Numbered from the stretch's first letter, positions 35,671-48,330 are shown. The stretch is 64,000 nucleotides of DNA from Ifrita kowaldi (GCA_013398055.1 VZRS01002403.1:39074-103073), one strand, 5' to 3'. Program-made: numbers and translations. The notes: generated by a model from the sequence alone, not told the origin.

Positions 35671-36499
35671 CATTTGCAACTTGTACAAATACAGAGTTGG
35701 CCAGAAGTGACTGACCGGCAAGTGTGGAGACAGAAATTTGTCCTTGATGTCCCTTTCATACATCTGATGGTCTGTAAGATGTGCAGTGTACAGTCCCTTC
35801 TCCTGTTCTTCCCACTGGTGGATTTCTGCTTAAATTTGCGGGGGATGCTGGTAGGCTGCTTGGATTTTTGTACATCTTCTCTTCTTCACGTCTGTCATGA
35901 GCTAGCTAGCCCTAGTAGTAGCATGAGCTAGTACTGTTTATCTCAAAGGCATCTAGGTCTGAAGCAGAAGCATCTGGTCTTCCTGCACAAACTGTCCTGT
36001 AACTTGTCTGTCCCATTGGCCTCAGGTGACATTAAACTGAGAAAGCAGAGAATACCCTGCTCCCTGAACCCACCACCACTAATGCACAAGCCTCTCTTGT
36101 AAAATCTCAGCAGCCACAAGTTAACAGGGATTACCTAATTAAATAAGGTATTGCTGATTTCAAAACAAATACATCTTCAAGCTGCTAGTATTCTTCACAA
36201 AACTGGCAGTATAAGATGTTGGATACAAACATTTTTCTATTACAAATCCATTTGATACTTTCCACTAAAAAAGGGAAGCTAGTGGTTCCTGTCTCCTGTT
36301 TTGCTGCTTCTTTCAGAGGAAGAGAAGGCTTAAAGTATGTGTTTTATATTTCTTGATGCTCAGTACACAATTCCTCCTTCACTTCATCAGCTGCTAACTG
36401 CTCCTGATATACAACAGCCCTATGTGTTATAACTGGTTTTGTCAGCTCTGCTGAGAGAACGTTCATTCCCACTTTCATGGTGGTGTCGTTTTGGTAGAA
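35671..36499. other. Unique non-coding sequence, no gene seen
   Basis: No supported feature. A short run of GAGCTAGCTAGC and CTAGTAGTAGC occurs at 35898-35925. Confidence 0.4.
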
Positions 36500-36509
36500 T
36501 TCCTAATCT

Positions 36510-36870
36510 TTATTTTTTAGCCATAAACGCCCCTTGCACGACTAATGGTTGTGTTCAGCCTCTCAGAGGGAAACAAATCTGCTAGCCAAATGGCAATCAG
36601 CTGGTGAGCTAAAGCCTGAGAGCTTTAAAGTATTTGTCTAGTGAAGAGTTTACTGCAGTGCTAATCATAACACACTCATTAATTACTCATTTGGATTAAG
36701 CAGAAGGGTCAGAGGAGCCATCTTGACAATCCATGCCTATCAGTGCCCTTTTCCTGCCAATTAGGACAGAGAGAATTTCAATGGCTGCAGCCTCTGCTTT
36801 TACACCTCCAGCACCACCTGCCTTTGCCCTTTATCCTGCATTGCACATTAGCCACGACTGACAGCCAGCA
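36510..36870. promoter_or_regulatory. Candidate conserved non-coding element
   Basis: Repeat-free block with ACGCCCCTTGCACGAC, CTAATGGTTGTG, GCTAGCCAAATGGCAATC, GTGCTAATCATAACAC, CATTAATTACTCATTTGG and GGATTAAGCAG. Four homeodomain-type TAAT cores fall within about 60 bases (36660-36700). The mixture of homeodomain cores with CpG-bearing words fits a developmental enhancer. Confidence 0.35.
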
Positions 36871-39667
36871 CATGGGCTTCAGTCTCAATGCAGCACCTTG
36901 TCAGGTACAAGCAAAAAATGGATTACAAGCTAGAAAAGAATCTGGGCTAGGAACCAGAGAAATGCTCATCTCCATCTCCTTCCCTGGGGCTTCTGAAAGG
37001 GAGTCTTGAAGTGGATCTGTTTTTTGGTCAGCCTTTGGTACAATGAGAATGGCCATTGTAATTATGTGATTTGTGGTCGTCAAGGCTAAACAAAAGCAGA
37101 ATCCCAGATGAAAGGAGATGAACAGCTGTTCTGCTGCTATAGTACACATGGGAGAGGAAGGGTAAGAATGCTGGCGGGGTGAAATGAGGGATTTTGTGTC
37201 TGCCATTTAGGTGTGTGAGTTGCAAAGTGAAGAGCATACCTATCCTTGCCCTTTCCAGATCAAAAAGTCCATGATTATAGGTGATGACATAGTTCAGTCT
37301 TGGGGGTTATCAGAAAAGTTTCCGTTCAGGCACCTCTTAACAGCCCTTTATCAGGAAATTCAGTTCACAGCTCTGTCTGGCATTTCCAGAGTCACTGTAC
37401 TGTTTGCAGCAAAATTATCCCAGATTAGTGCCAGTGCAATTGTTCTTTTTTTCACACAAATTCTTCTTCACAACCAAAATTTTAAGAACTGCTCATAGAC
37501 TGGATGAGTCACATTATTAGGAGAAAAAACCTGCCATTTTAAGGATTCCTGATCCACCCCTTCTGCACTCCTGCAGTATATACTATGTTCTTCAGCAAAA
37601 TCTGGTTTCTCTTTGAAATAATATGTTCTCAAGTGATCACAATACTTTATTTAAAAATGTACACAAGATTGATTAATCTCCTCTGTTTGCTGTCATGCTT
37701 TTCCCTCATATTTTCCAAACCTTGAACCTGCAGGGATTTTAGTTGTTTAAAAGCCCATCTCATTCTTTTTCATTGTGCTTCCACAACTCAGTCACCTGAA
37801 ATATCCAAACAAATTAATCCCAGGGTTAAACACCATGACACTGGCCCGAAGGCATTTTTTGTAAGGAATTCCTTGGCTTCAGAGTTTTTACCCCTTTGTT
37901 TCTTCTCCTTGCTTCACCAAAGCCTAAGTGTTTTAAAATAAATGTTTCCCTCAGAAGTGAAGAAGTAACTGTGTGATAAAACCACAGCATAAATATAGAA
38001 GTGAGTGAAATTCCTTTCGGAAAGGCTTCAAGACTGTTGGATTACCTTAATTTCCATTAAGGTCTGGTGAAGTTTTGGAAATGCACATACATGCCTGACT
38101 GAGTAACTGTTCTACTACTTTTACCTAAAACTTTGATTCTGAGTTTCAAAGACCTCCTTCTTGGACACAAAAAAACTCCACTGTTAAAAAGCTGCAAAGC
38201 CAGATCACCATGTTTTAAAAACAAACATACTACCAGAAAGTACTTGCAGTATTGACTGGGCATTTGTTAAATACACACGCAGCTCCTTGAGGTGTTTGCA
38301 GCAAACTGTGTCAGTGCCTCTTTCTTCGACGAAAAGAGTGTCAAAATACTTACAGGACTCAGCTAAAATTTGAATAACTGTGAATAAACCACACAGTAAA
38401 GATTCTGAAAAGCCACCGATTCAAGAACTCCAACCAGTAAATAAATATATTTTTCAAAACAAGAACTTGCCTGTGACTTTTCCAAATAAAGGGAGGTAGA
38501 TTGTTCTAGTAAATTACTATCCCAGAACCCTTTGCTCATATCTACATCTGCCACACTTGCTGTGTCCATTCAAAGCAGTGCTTCCACTTGAGCATGTACA
38601 ACATCTACAAGTTGCACAGAGAAAGTATTGAAGACTTTGTAGTAACTTTTGATAAAGGTAGCTCATAAGCATATTTCCTTCTTCATGAACTCTTCCACTG
38701 GTTAATCAACAGAATAACATGTTTAAAATGAAGCTGTGCCTGTTCTGTGCCATACATCTCAGAGGAAATTATGGTTTAACTTCTCTAACCAGAAGCAGAG
38801 ACATGTATGGAGCACATTAAGTAAGTAATCTGCTTGCTTTTTTAGACATAATTCTATCCTTAAAAATCACGCTGCAAGATATTGCTTTTGCACCTCTGTC
38901 TGACAAAAGCAGAGTCACGAACTGTTACACCTTTTTAGCAGGAAATTGAAAGAGGAATATTATTTGCATGTCTCTGGAGGTTAGCCTAACACTGTTTCCT
39001 TAAATTCAGAATGTGGTTGCTAAATATTGCTACAAATCAGCCTAACATTTTTTGCAAGACATTAACAATTAGTCCACTTAGAAAAAGCTGAAATTCACAA
39101 GAACTGGGAATTTTACCGACTGCATGCTCTAATAGGCTTGGTATGCTGGTAAAGGTAACTTTATCAAGTATGAAGTCAAATTAAGTTGTGATCTTCCCTG
39201 GATCTTCAAGAAAATTCCTTTGAGATATGGGGATATATTTTTGTTTACTGTGGTTTGTGACATGGATGGATTTTTGTTGCTAGAAAGGAGTAGTGACTTG
39301 CGCATCCAAAGTAGGGCGAAATAGGAATTCTAGGTCCCAGATTCTCAGACACTGCCAACTCAGGAGACATCTGGACTCACAAGGTACTTAGAGGGCTCCT
39401 CACCTCCCTGGAGCTCAAGTGTGGGTCCAGGCGATGACAACCTGAGCATCTTGGTACCTGGCTCACACCTTAAGATCATCCAGTCACTTGACAGTGCACA
39501 AAAGTGGTCCCAGATGTGCAGCCCTTTCCTAGAAGAAAACACTTGACTGTGACTTTCCTCTCACATGAAGGATATTCCTTTTTTACTCCACCACAAAGTA
39601 TTTAACCTTGAAAAGTTGAAATACGTGAACTTTAAGTTTCTCCGGCTTTGATGGGACTCAAATCTGT
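36871..39667. other. Unique non-coding sequence, no gene seen
   Basis: No supported gene or repeat. The overlapping frames at 36901-37237 (-) and 37211-37498 (+) have no recognised domain. Minus-strand frames at 38057-38263, 38363-38569 and 39360-39542 are likewise unassigned. Confidence 0.4.
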
Positions 39668-39705
39668 CTCTTACCTGGAATAGGTAAGCCAATTCCAGGT
39701 AAGAG
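39668..39705. repeat. 14-bp perfect inverted repeat (hairpin) carrying splice-donor motifs
   Basis: The left arm CTCTTACCTGGAAT (39668-39681) and the right arm ATTCCAGGTAAGAG (39692-39705) are exact reverse complements around a 10-base loop AGGTAAGCCA. The right arm contains CAG|GTAAGAG, a near-perfect 5' splice-site match, and the loop contains a second donor-like AGGTAAGC. The left arm gives the same CAGGTAAGAG on the minus strand. A stem of this length and identity is unusual by chance, and it could be a small inverted duplication. Confidence 0.9.
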
Positions 39706-41699
39706 GGTCTGACAACAACCACATGTCAGAGTATTTAAGAGAGATGACATTTTAATGAAAGCATAGAAGGAGAAATGCATAAGTAAGGAAATACTAAAGT
39801 ATTCCCCCATCTGCTGCTCACCCAACACTTAGTAAACAGTTATGGTTTTAAATTTGTTATTTATTTGAAGATTTTTACAGGATCAGCTACATGTTCATCC
39901 ATCACTACCACACTTAAAAAGAATGAGCCTGCTCTGTGCAAGCAACACATGGAGACAACTACCTTTAATTAAAGGTTTTGGGCTGGAGACCACAGGAGAG
40001 CAAAAAGGACTTCCACAAACCTTAGGTCTCTGTTTGTTAGGAAGGACTGTTTAAGACACACGTTCTTCTGCAGCATTGCACATAGGCTGGCTCCAGGCAG
40101 CTCTGTCCTCAATGTATGGATTTTTTAATAATTTGTCTGAGACATTTACTCAGATACATACTCATACAATACATTTATTCTGATGTATTACATAGGTAAC
40201 CTAAGCATCCAGAAACCTATTGATAATAGTGAAAGTAAATATTGCTTGAATCATTCCAAAGATAATAATTATTTGCCAGAACTAAATAAGTAATTAAGAA
40301 TAACAGATTCACGTACTCAATAAAATTTAGTGAACTAAAATTACCTCACCAGTATCATTGTCACACATGTAATTGGTGTTTTTGATTCCCTCTTGGTCGT
40401 CTTTGTGTGAAACAGCTGCTTAGAGACATGATGCCATGACTTGCATCATGAGACAAAACAGAAGGGCTGAGTCAGTCTCCCACACCAGTACTGCCAGTGT
40501 TCAAGGAACACAGGTTTCCACAGGTCTTGAGTTATGGGCTATGAAGAAATTCATCCGAGGAAGAGCAAGAACAGCAGCAACAGCCCAGCTCGTCTGTATT
40601 CTTCAGTATCTGCACACTGGCTCACAACTCTCTACCCTTCTAACTGGTGTGACACCCCAGTCTGAGCTCCCCCACTTTTGGCACTGTCATGCTCTGACTC
40701 CTTGGGCACCTATGAGAACCTCATTTTGTGAGAGCAAATTCTAGACTTATTGCCACAGACCAAACTTGTGCCAACAGCAGCTGTTAAATTTGACCCATTA
40801 TAACTAGATTGACCTCACGTGAATACCTCATTCAAGTAACTCAAGAAAAGCTATTCAACACTTTAAAGGCCAGAGGTTTAATCCCCTTAAGTTGCTCTGG
40901 ATAAATGTACACAGCCAAAAAAGTTTACATACCTGACCTAGAACAGATGGTGTGTATCAATATTATACAGACTTTCTAGACACTTCATATTTTTTACATT
41001 GATGTGCACGTGCATTTTTACTTTTTTAAATGCTAGATGCCTACCAAGTGCCATACATACCAGTGTATGTCTGAGGGAGAAAGAGACAAGGGTCTGTTTT
41101 AACTTCTTTGTCTAAACATTAAGCTTCTATTGAGGCCATTTAGCAAGTCCTTTCAGCTTAATAAGACTGCTGACTTTCAGTGTCAATAACTCAATAACAG
41201 GCAGGAGTGCACAGCTAAATATATATCATCTGTTTTTACAGACAGACAGGGCAGGGACATCAATGCATTTTCAAGTGCTTGTCTTTAGAGCACTTAGCCA
41301 CACAATTCCAAAACCATCACTGAAGTCTCTCCAGGAGAATTCATATCCTCTGAAGGCTTCAGAAATGCTTTGAATCAATCCTTAAAAACTGAAATTTTTT
41401 AAAGCAACTGAGTTGCTTTAAAAGTGTGGTTAAAAATTCTGTGCTTTTAGAAGAGGTAGAAGTGCAAGATTGGTCGTCACGTAGTTTTTTGGAAAGCCTT
41501 TTAAAGGCAGTTAGTGCAGAGTGCTTTTATTTTCCCATGGCAGGTGTCCCATACATCCAGGTGCTGAAAGATATACAGAGAGGAGCACAGGTGAACTCTA
41601 TAATAAGCGAATATCTGAACTTCCCCCAAAAATAACATTAATGACAGGCTTAAATATTAGGAAACAAAAAATGTAAACGTAATTTCATTCTCTCAAACT
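39706..41699. other. Unique non-coding sequence, no gene seen
   Basis: No gene supported. The + frame at 40436-40744 (102 codons) has no recognisable domain. AT-rich patches dominate. Confidence 0.4.
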
Positions 41700-42160
41700 C
41701 TATGTCTCTAACTTAGCGTTCAGACACAAGGAGTATGACCTCTGCCTCTTGTCCCCTTTCTTTGCTGCGCGTTGGGTGACTGGCTGTACACTGCTCCCTT
41801 ATTTTGCCCGGCTTTCTTTGCAGAGAGGTGGTGAAAGCAGCACATCGTCCTTCCATCCCTGCACAGGGTCTGGTGGGCCATTAATCAGGTCAGCCAATCA
41901 GCGTGCAGGGATTAGCATAATGTACAGACACACTTAATCAGGTCTACTATACAGTTAATCATGTGTATGCTAATAGTTATGGAGGATTAAACATTTAGGA
42001 CACTGGCTTTCTGTTCTGATTGGCTGTGTTTCCTACCTGTTAACTTTCCTTCTCTTATTTTGTTTGGGGCTTTTTTTCACCTGTTTATTCCTCCCACCCA
42101 AAGCTGTGACTGCCAAAAGTGTTTCTGTTAAGGCTGCCTGGATAATAAAGGATACATTTA
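41700..42160. promoter_or_regulatory. Candidate enhancer with a homeodomain-site cluster
   Basis: The segment at 41881-41995 packs repeated TAATC/GATTA cores: TTAATCAGGTC at 41881, GGATTAGCATAATG at 41909, a second TTAATCAGGTC at 41934, GTTAATCATG at 41954, GCTAATAG at 41969 and GGATTAAAC at 41984. The 11-bp word TTAATCAGGTC is an exact direct repeat. CCAATCAGCG at 41893 and GATTGGCTG near 42018 add CCAAT-box type sites. The flanks are GC-richer and repeat-free. This is the best motif-based enhancer candidate in the window. Confidence 0.42.
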
Positions 42161-42439
42161 AATAATGAGGGAAGGAGGGGAAAGATTCAAATGTTGGATT
42201 CACAAACTGATTTCAGACTGATAAAAGATATTTGTGGAAAAAAGTGTATGTGACTTTGCTTCCTCAGAAAGTGTTCTGGATCTCAAGAGCTATTACAGTT
42301 TAATCATCAACCTATGTTAATTTCCAAGACAGATTTTGAATTTGTGAACTAGCTTTTAAAAACAAAGGATCTGAGTGTATTCACTTTTGGTAATCAAAAG
42401 CAGAAGACAGCAATAAGATTATTTGGCTTTTCACAGGAG

Positions 42440-42830
42440 ATTGGGAGAGAGAGAGAACAAGTAGCAGCCAAAAGTAATCCCTCAAGCCACTCCGTAATTG
42501 AGTGCTTGCATATAGTCAGGACTATCTACGCAAGGGCTGAAGGATTCAGTGAGAAGGAAGGGTGGAGTGGTAAGGAAAAAGGGTGGGGGAGAGGCTGAGT
42601 GAGAGGCACAGAAAAAATGAGCCTGCCAGTGGTTAATTGAGCATATAGATTCCTAATGTGTCAGGCACTACCCTCTCAGATGAAGGATGACACTTTTTAG
42701 GACGCATCTTCCTTTGTTACCATTTTAAGACTAATGAAGCCTGCAATTCATAAACCTGATGCTGGGCACTTATCTGCTGCCAGGGCAATCAGTACAGCAG
42801 AAGCCTACAACTTTGTGTGTACATGTTTTA
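42440..42830. promoter_or_regulatory. Candidate conserved non-coding element
   Basis: Follows a short GAGA repeat at 42444-42456. Words include AAAAGTAATCCCTC, CTCCGTAATTGAG, AGTGGTTAATTGAGC, AAGACTAATGAAGCC and GGGCAATCAG. Several TAAT cores sit in otherwise balanced sequence. There is no repeat signature. Confidence 0.33.
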
Positions 42831-43117
42831 AATATATGCTTCTTGGGCATATAGCATGGAAAATACATGCACATATTACTGAGATACCTGTCATGTAGCT
42901 AGATTTTAAAACCAGACATTTAGTTGTTTCAGAGAACAGTTTTGTATTTTTTCTGGGTTTTTTTCTTTTCTTTTTTTAGTGAACCAGGCCTGTTTACTTT
43001 TATAGTCTCTACACAGCAAGGCTCCATTATACAAAAGTTGTAGTTTTTTCCCCTGCCTTCAGGTCACTTGTTAATGAGCTGAGCACTGGTAGAGGATGGA
43101 AGCGATTACAACGGGAT
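42831..43117. other. Unique non-coding sequence
   Basis: Nothing gene-like seen; a T-rich tract lies at 42945-42980. Confidence 0.4.
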
Positions 43118-43489
43118 ATGGGCAAAGAGATTTCCTTTATGTTTCCACAGAATTATGAAAGCGAGCAAGAGAAAGAAGTGATGTTTGTCACCAGTCCACA
43201 GAGACACTTCCCTTTGAAGGTTGATGAGAGCACCTTACTACAAGTTGGACAGAATTCGGGTGCCAGAGAAGTGCCGGGACCCACCTCAGCCCCTCCTTGT
43301 GCAGTCTCTGACCTCCTTAACCTCTACAGGGCTTCCTTTATGAGCATTCCCAGCCAGATGGTCGAGTCATCAAACCTTTATGAGCACAAAGTCCTTTTAC
43401 CACTTCACAGTTTCTTCCAGCCTAAAAGCAGGGAGGGTAGACGTGAGGAAAAGAAGCTAAAAGGTGTTAAAGATAAAAACAAGACATAG
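43118..43489 (+). other. 123-codon open frame, unrecognised, probably not coding
   Basis: An ATG-initiated frame of 123 codons with a mixed composition (Glu, Lys, Ser, Pro) that is less biased than most chance frames here. It ends with a Lys/Arg-rich tail. The region is GC-richer than its surroundings and keeps some CpGs. I see no domain, signal peptide or membrane segment, and no promoter or polyadenylation signal placed to support a single-exon gene. Frames of this length are expected by chance in a window this long. Confidence 0.12.
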
Positions 43490-43977
43490 GGGTGGCTTCT
43501 TTCTGGATTAGTAACTTGGTGTGATGTCTATGGTTTCGGTGCTGCCTGCCTGTGTTGATGCTATCTATATGAGTGTGGTTAGATCTTCCAGTACCAAATG
43601 CTTTCTTACATTATTATACAAGCATTAAGATTTTTTTTTTTAACCCCTTCTGTTTCTAATGATTTGGGACATTTTTAATCCATTCATTTTTGGTTGGTTG
43701 AAACTGCAAAAGATCACTGCTCTGTTTTTGGAAGGATGATCTGTAATAGCAAAGAATGTTATCTACCTTCACTGGCAAGAGGTGACTTAAATTACATGAG
43801 GCCTGAGCCCAGCAAAGTAATCTTGTTAACTTTATGACAACTACATTCTGGTTTCCACCTGCATCCCAGGGTAACAACCTCACTCATGAGGAAGTCAATT
43901 TCCAGCCACTCCTCCAGGAGGAAAGTTAACTCAGTCACTGATTCCTGGATTTAAGGGTTACACTTTTCCAATTAGAG

Positions 43978-43978
<1 letters not shown>
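43490..43978. other. Unique non-coding sequence
   Basis: No supported gene; a T-run lies at 43632-43641. Confidence 0.4.

Positions 43979-44008
<30 letters not shown>
43979..44008. repeat. (AC)n microsatellite
   Basis: About 15 uninterrupted AC units followed by AGAGAG. Confidence 0.95.
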
Positions 44009-44012
<4 letters not shown>

Positions 44013-47000
44013 AGAACAGCAAAACATGTAGAACTGCGACATTGCCGAGATGTGCTATAACCATCCTTTGATGTACAACGCTAATTTTAGAATCATTTAA
44101 ATCAATTCCTATCACTAGCAGGTAAAGTCAAAAATAGAAGACCTATGAATCTGGGTGAGGTCAGAATCCTTTGCAGGTTCAGGTTGATTGGTTTGCAACA
44201 AAACCACTGAGATCTGCTGGTTTTTAATGAGCTTTTCTCTGAAGAGGCCAGCTTGTATTTTCACTGGGGATTGCTTTTGAGGGTGTGTTTCACATGTCTT
44301 TCTCAGACATTCCCTCCAGATCTTGCTGGCTTCCCACATTAAAAATCATCAGGTAAGTTGATGGTTGTTCACCAAGGTACAATATGACATCTTACACCAA
44401 GCCTGTGTTAGTGAGAGAAGGGCAACAATCACTGGATTGTTGCTCATATTCTGTTCAGTTGATTTCCCTTGAAGAGGATGCAGCATAATAAATAATGCTA
44501 GCAACATACCTACCCCCTAATCGTGAACAGGGATTTTGACTCAAGGGCCAGTGAAAGTAGTATGTACTGTGGAAATTTACTTTGCCACTTGTCTGTAGGA
44601 ATAGTAGATGTCTAGGTAATACTGAATGTTGTTTAAAAACAAAAAAAACTTCACCATAACCACCAATGAGATGTACCTTGTAGAAGTGTTGTTTCCAGAA
44701 ACTAATAGTGGCTGTACAGTTTTGGTACAACTTCTGTTATTCCTCTTTTTCTGATTTGAGAATGTGTAGATGTTATGTGCTTAAATACCTTTTATTTTCT
44801 CTTGCATTAGTAAGAAATAAAGGGTGGGTTTTTTGGTCTTCCTGTGATATCACTAGTACATAAAGCTGCCCTAGGAAAACTCAGAGTTACATTGTCAAGT
44901 TTAGTCTCCTCACCTTCTTGCAGGTTGCTTTATGGGGTTTTCTATGAGCATCAGTTTTGAATATGAAACTTGATTAATACATAGCAAATACATATTTGCA
45001 ACACGGTTGCCAATAAGAAGCACAAATCTAGCAGAAATATTATTAATCTTTAAAATGTAAGCATCTCATCACAGAGTGTATTTTGCAGTGCTCACCATAC
45101 TCTAGGCTGGGGCCTTGAAGAAGATGCTAAGAAAATAAAACATGATACAATTTGAGTAAATGGCTTAAAAATTATAAATTTTGTGTTGAAAGAGTATTTT
45201 CCATATAGCTTTATTACAGTCATCTGGATTAAGTTAATGTGTTTGAAAGTTGTATAAATATTTGTAGAATATGTACATGTCCATGCTTTCACTTTAGATA
45301 GTTGGCATTGTATACCTACTTTTATCTTTTCCTGAGAAATCATCCTCACTTGTCTCCCACACCCACAAAGTCTTTCTTTCCTTTTTTCTTTTTTTCTTTT
45401 TAAGAAGAAAGTAACTCTCCAGACACACATAATACAATTTTTTTCAAAAACATTAAGCATGGTCCTGACAGAACCAAAGAAATTCAGAGTTAAGTCTAAA
45501 ACTCTGTCCTTAACTCACCCCGCTGTGCTTAGGTATTATAGCACATATGGTATGAACCCCCCACTGCTCTGAGGCCCTCTGATTAAGTGCTGCAATACTG
45601 TACCTAGACACAATGTGGTGACTTAAGGAGAGAATTTCAGCTTTAACCTGAATGTCCTGGTTCATGTGAGACTGTTAATGTTATTAGAACATAAAGTGGG
45701 TGGTTTAATACCTTATATATGGTGCTTAAAGTCAGCAGCAGCTGCCAGGGACTGGGTTCTGCACTGGCTTTTGCTAGGGGGAGGGGAAATCAGTTGTTTT
45801 CCTTGCAGTAAAAATAGAGCATGAGACCGCTTTCTAAATTAAAAGAAAGTTTATTCATTGTGGATGAGCTACAGGAAAGTAGTGCAATCAGCAAAACAGA
45901 AACAAACTTGGGAGGATAAAGCTGGATTTTTTGATAGTCTGAGCAGACGGCATTTTTGCTACGGTGAAAAAAGACTGAGCTTGTTCTTTAGTCTTTGCAC
46001 GTGTCTTCTCATATAATGCTGCTTGTCTGCTAACATCTTTTGAGAGATCCTTTTTTTTTTGCATTTGGCAAAATCCAGACCTCAGACATGTTATGGATGC
46101 TACATGTGAGTGCAACAACAGTTTGAACAAAGAAACAGGCTGAAAAAAAAATTGCGAGTAAAGCCATAAGGATGTAGCCACCAAAATTTTGATAGCACAG
46201 GTTTTAAGTCTGCAATGTTTACTTGTGCAAACCAAGACCTTCTTTCACGAGTTGGTTAATTTTGCTGACTGTTCGCAAAAGAAGATGCTACTCAGTGCTA
46301 GATTATTAATGACCAAATTTCACTAACTGAAGATCTGTAAATACAGTTGCAAGTGTTTTCCACAGCAAGAAAGCAAACATCAAAGCCTACTCCTTACTTG
46401 GTAAATAAGAAAGATTCAAAAGTGAATGGTTCAAGTAAATAAAAATTCAAATGTGATTTGATCAGTGTTAGGCTGTCAGAGGCATGCAGCTGTCCAAAGC
46501 ACTTTTGGCTCCTCATCAGGCAAGCTAAGGTACACTTAAGATGTATCCCAAAAGCGCAAGGAAAAGGTTTGGTAGAACTCTTTTGTTCCTTAGTTTGTAT
46601 ATACACATTTCCTACCTCTTGGATGGTAGGCTCTAGAGAATTGGTGCACCCTGGCAGCCAGCTGCATTGGCTTAAGAGACCAAGGGGTATCAGCTTAAAG
46701 CAAGTGGGTCTTGAAGCATTTCAGCATGAGGTGACCATGTCCTGAAGCCCTTGTTTAGAATTTACTGTTTGTGTGTGTGTGTGTGGGTCCATTCACGATT
46801 TTTTCCCCTCTGTCACCTCCCCCAAGTGTTCACTGATACTTCATTTGCAAACAAAGCCTTTGTTGTTGAGTGTTTGTTTGCTGGCTGGAGTGGGGGGAAA
46901 TGTAGAAATTAAAGCTATTTCCCTTCCATTCTTTCACTACTTCCACGTTCATCTAGGGATAACTTCAAGTTACAGATACTCTTCACACACTCACTCCCTT

Positions 47001-47569
47001 AGCAAAAACTTTCACCTTCTACTGCCCTGACTTGCCTCTCCCCATATTTACTTGATGCACACATGGGGTGTATGTTTTCCTGCTGAGGTTTTCTGGCAAG
47101 TGCAGGAATCTTCACTCATGCTGCTGAAGGGCTCTGAATTTGACTGGGAGTGCGGAAGGTCTTTCTGGTGTGAGAAAGCAATCTTTGTTTCAAAAAACTT
47201 GAGGAACCTAGGTAACTGACAGGAGACAGAAAAAAAGTATATTTATGTCCTTCCTATTTTAAAAGGTGGTTAAATGAATATTTCTAATGATATTAGAGAT
47301 TTGTGAGTCTCAGAAACATGTGATAACACTGAGTGGCTGAGAGGCCAAATAGGATAAATTAGGTTGACTTTTGCAGCTAATGCTTAGAACTATGATACAT
47401 AGACACAAAAGAATATGTTCTTCATTTGTCTTTGGGAAATACTTGCAGAAAGCAAGAAGTTGAAGAGGGCTGGGGTGGGGGATGGGGCCTGGAAGGTTTG
47501 AGTGGCACCTCTCAGGCTGTAATAGGTTTCTGGCCCACCAATTTACTGCTGCATGACCGGGATCCTTCA
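44009..47569. other. Unique non-coding sequence with a short (TG)n
   Basis: No supported gene. A short TG repeat lies at 46769-46786. Minus-strand frames at 44455-44730, 45092-45460 and 45888-46235 are unrecognised, as is the + frame at 46458-46745. Confidence 0.4.
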
Positions 47570-47880
47570 CACTGAGATAAATTTCATGTTAGGGAGATGA
47601 ATGGAAATGAAGATCTGTGAAATTATTAGTTTTGCTGTGAGCCTATCAATCATGTGGGCCAAGCTTCTGGCCGAGGCCAGGCGTGACCTCTGGGCGGGAG
47701 TGTCGCTGGCAGGGCTGCCGCGGTCTGCGGGCAGCAGCCATCCCCCGCTGTCGGCATTATCCCCATCCTGGCAGGGCTGAGATGTGGGCCCGCATTCCTT
47801 GTCACTGGGACTCTTATAATTATGACAAATGACTAAATGTGTTATTTTCAGCAAAGCAACGGCAGTCAAAAGAGGTACTT
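47570..47880. promoter_or_regulatory. Candidate conserved element with a small CpG cluster
   Basis: A CpG cluster at 47671-47756 has about nine CpGs in under 90 bases (GCCGAGG, GGCGTG, GGGCGGG, TGTCGC, CCGCGG, TGCGGG, CCCGC, GTCGG), in a window that is otherwise CpG-depleted. It is flanked by TATCAATCATG (47644-47654, like ONECUT/PBX sites) and by ATAATTATGACAAATGAC. It is too short for a classical CpG-island promoter. Several short frames on the minus strand are by-products of the GC content. Confidence 0.4.
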
Positions 47881-48330
47881 AGGGTTTGTAAGAGGTGATG
47901 GCTGGCGTGGCTTTGAAGGCTTTTCCTTTTCTTGACTCAGCGCAGACTGAATCATACATGGCCACCCCACTGGTAGCTGAGCAGCGTGTGAAACCCATTT
48001 CACACGTCTGCGCTGCCTTACAGCTGCGATGCCCTCTTTTCATCCCTGACAAAACCAAAGCTGGTGGCTGCCGCCTCTTCAAAACAGGCACACAGTTTGG
48101 TGGGGGAAACTTTGCTGGCTTTGTTTTAATCGGGATGAATGGGAAATCCCAAACACTGAACTGTATTTTACTGGAGTCTGGGAGGTGGGGGGCAGACTGA
48201 ACAAAGAGCAAACAAAGCCCAATAGGAAATGTAGCCCCAATGGTATTTTTGACACCAGAGCAAGTGTCTCCATCCATAAAGACAATGGAAGTAGGAGTAG
48301 TAAATTGTACAAAGGTAAAAACACACACAT
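47881..48330. promoter_or_regulatory. Candidate conserved non-coding element
   Basis: Repeat-free, balanced sequence with CpGs (TGGCGTGGC, CAGCGCAGAC, AGCAGCGTGTG, CACACGTCTGCGCTGCC, GCTGCGATGCC, GGCTGCCGCC, AATCGGGATG). The longest ATG frame in the window (47879-48328, minus, 149 codons) lies here. It is opposed by an open + frame at 47895-48200, and neither resembles a protein. Open frames on both strands are typical of GC-richer non-coding DNA. Confidence 0.32.

Noticed and set aside
45092..45460. 122-codon minus frame
   Set aside because: Lys-rich run comes from a T-rich tract; no domain seen.
47879..48328. 149-codon minus-strand open frame, the longest in the window
   Set aside because: No recognisable domain, opposed by an open + frame over the same bases, no splice or promoter support; GC-richer non-coding DNA gives such frames.
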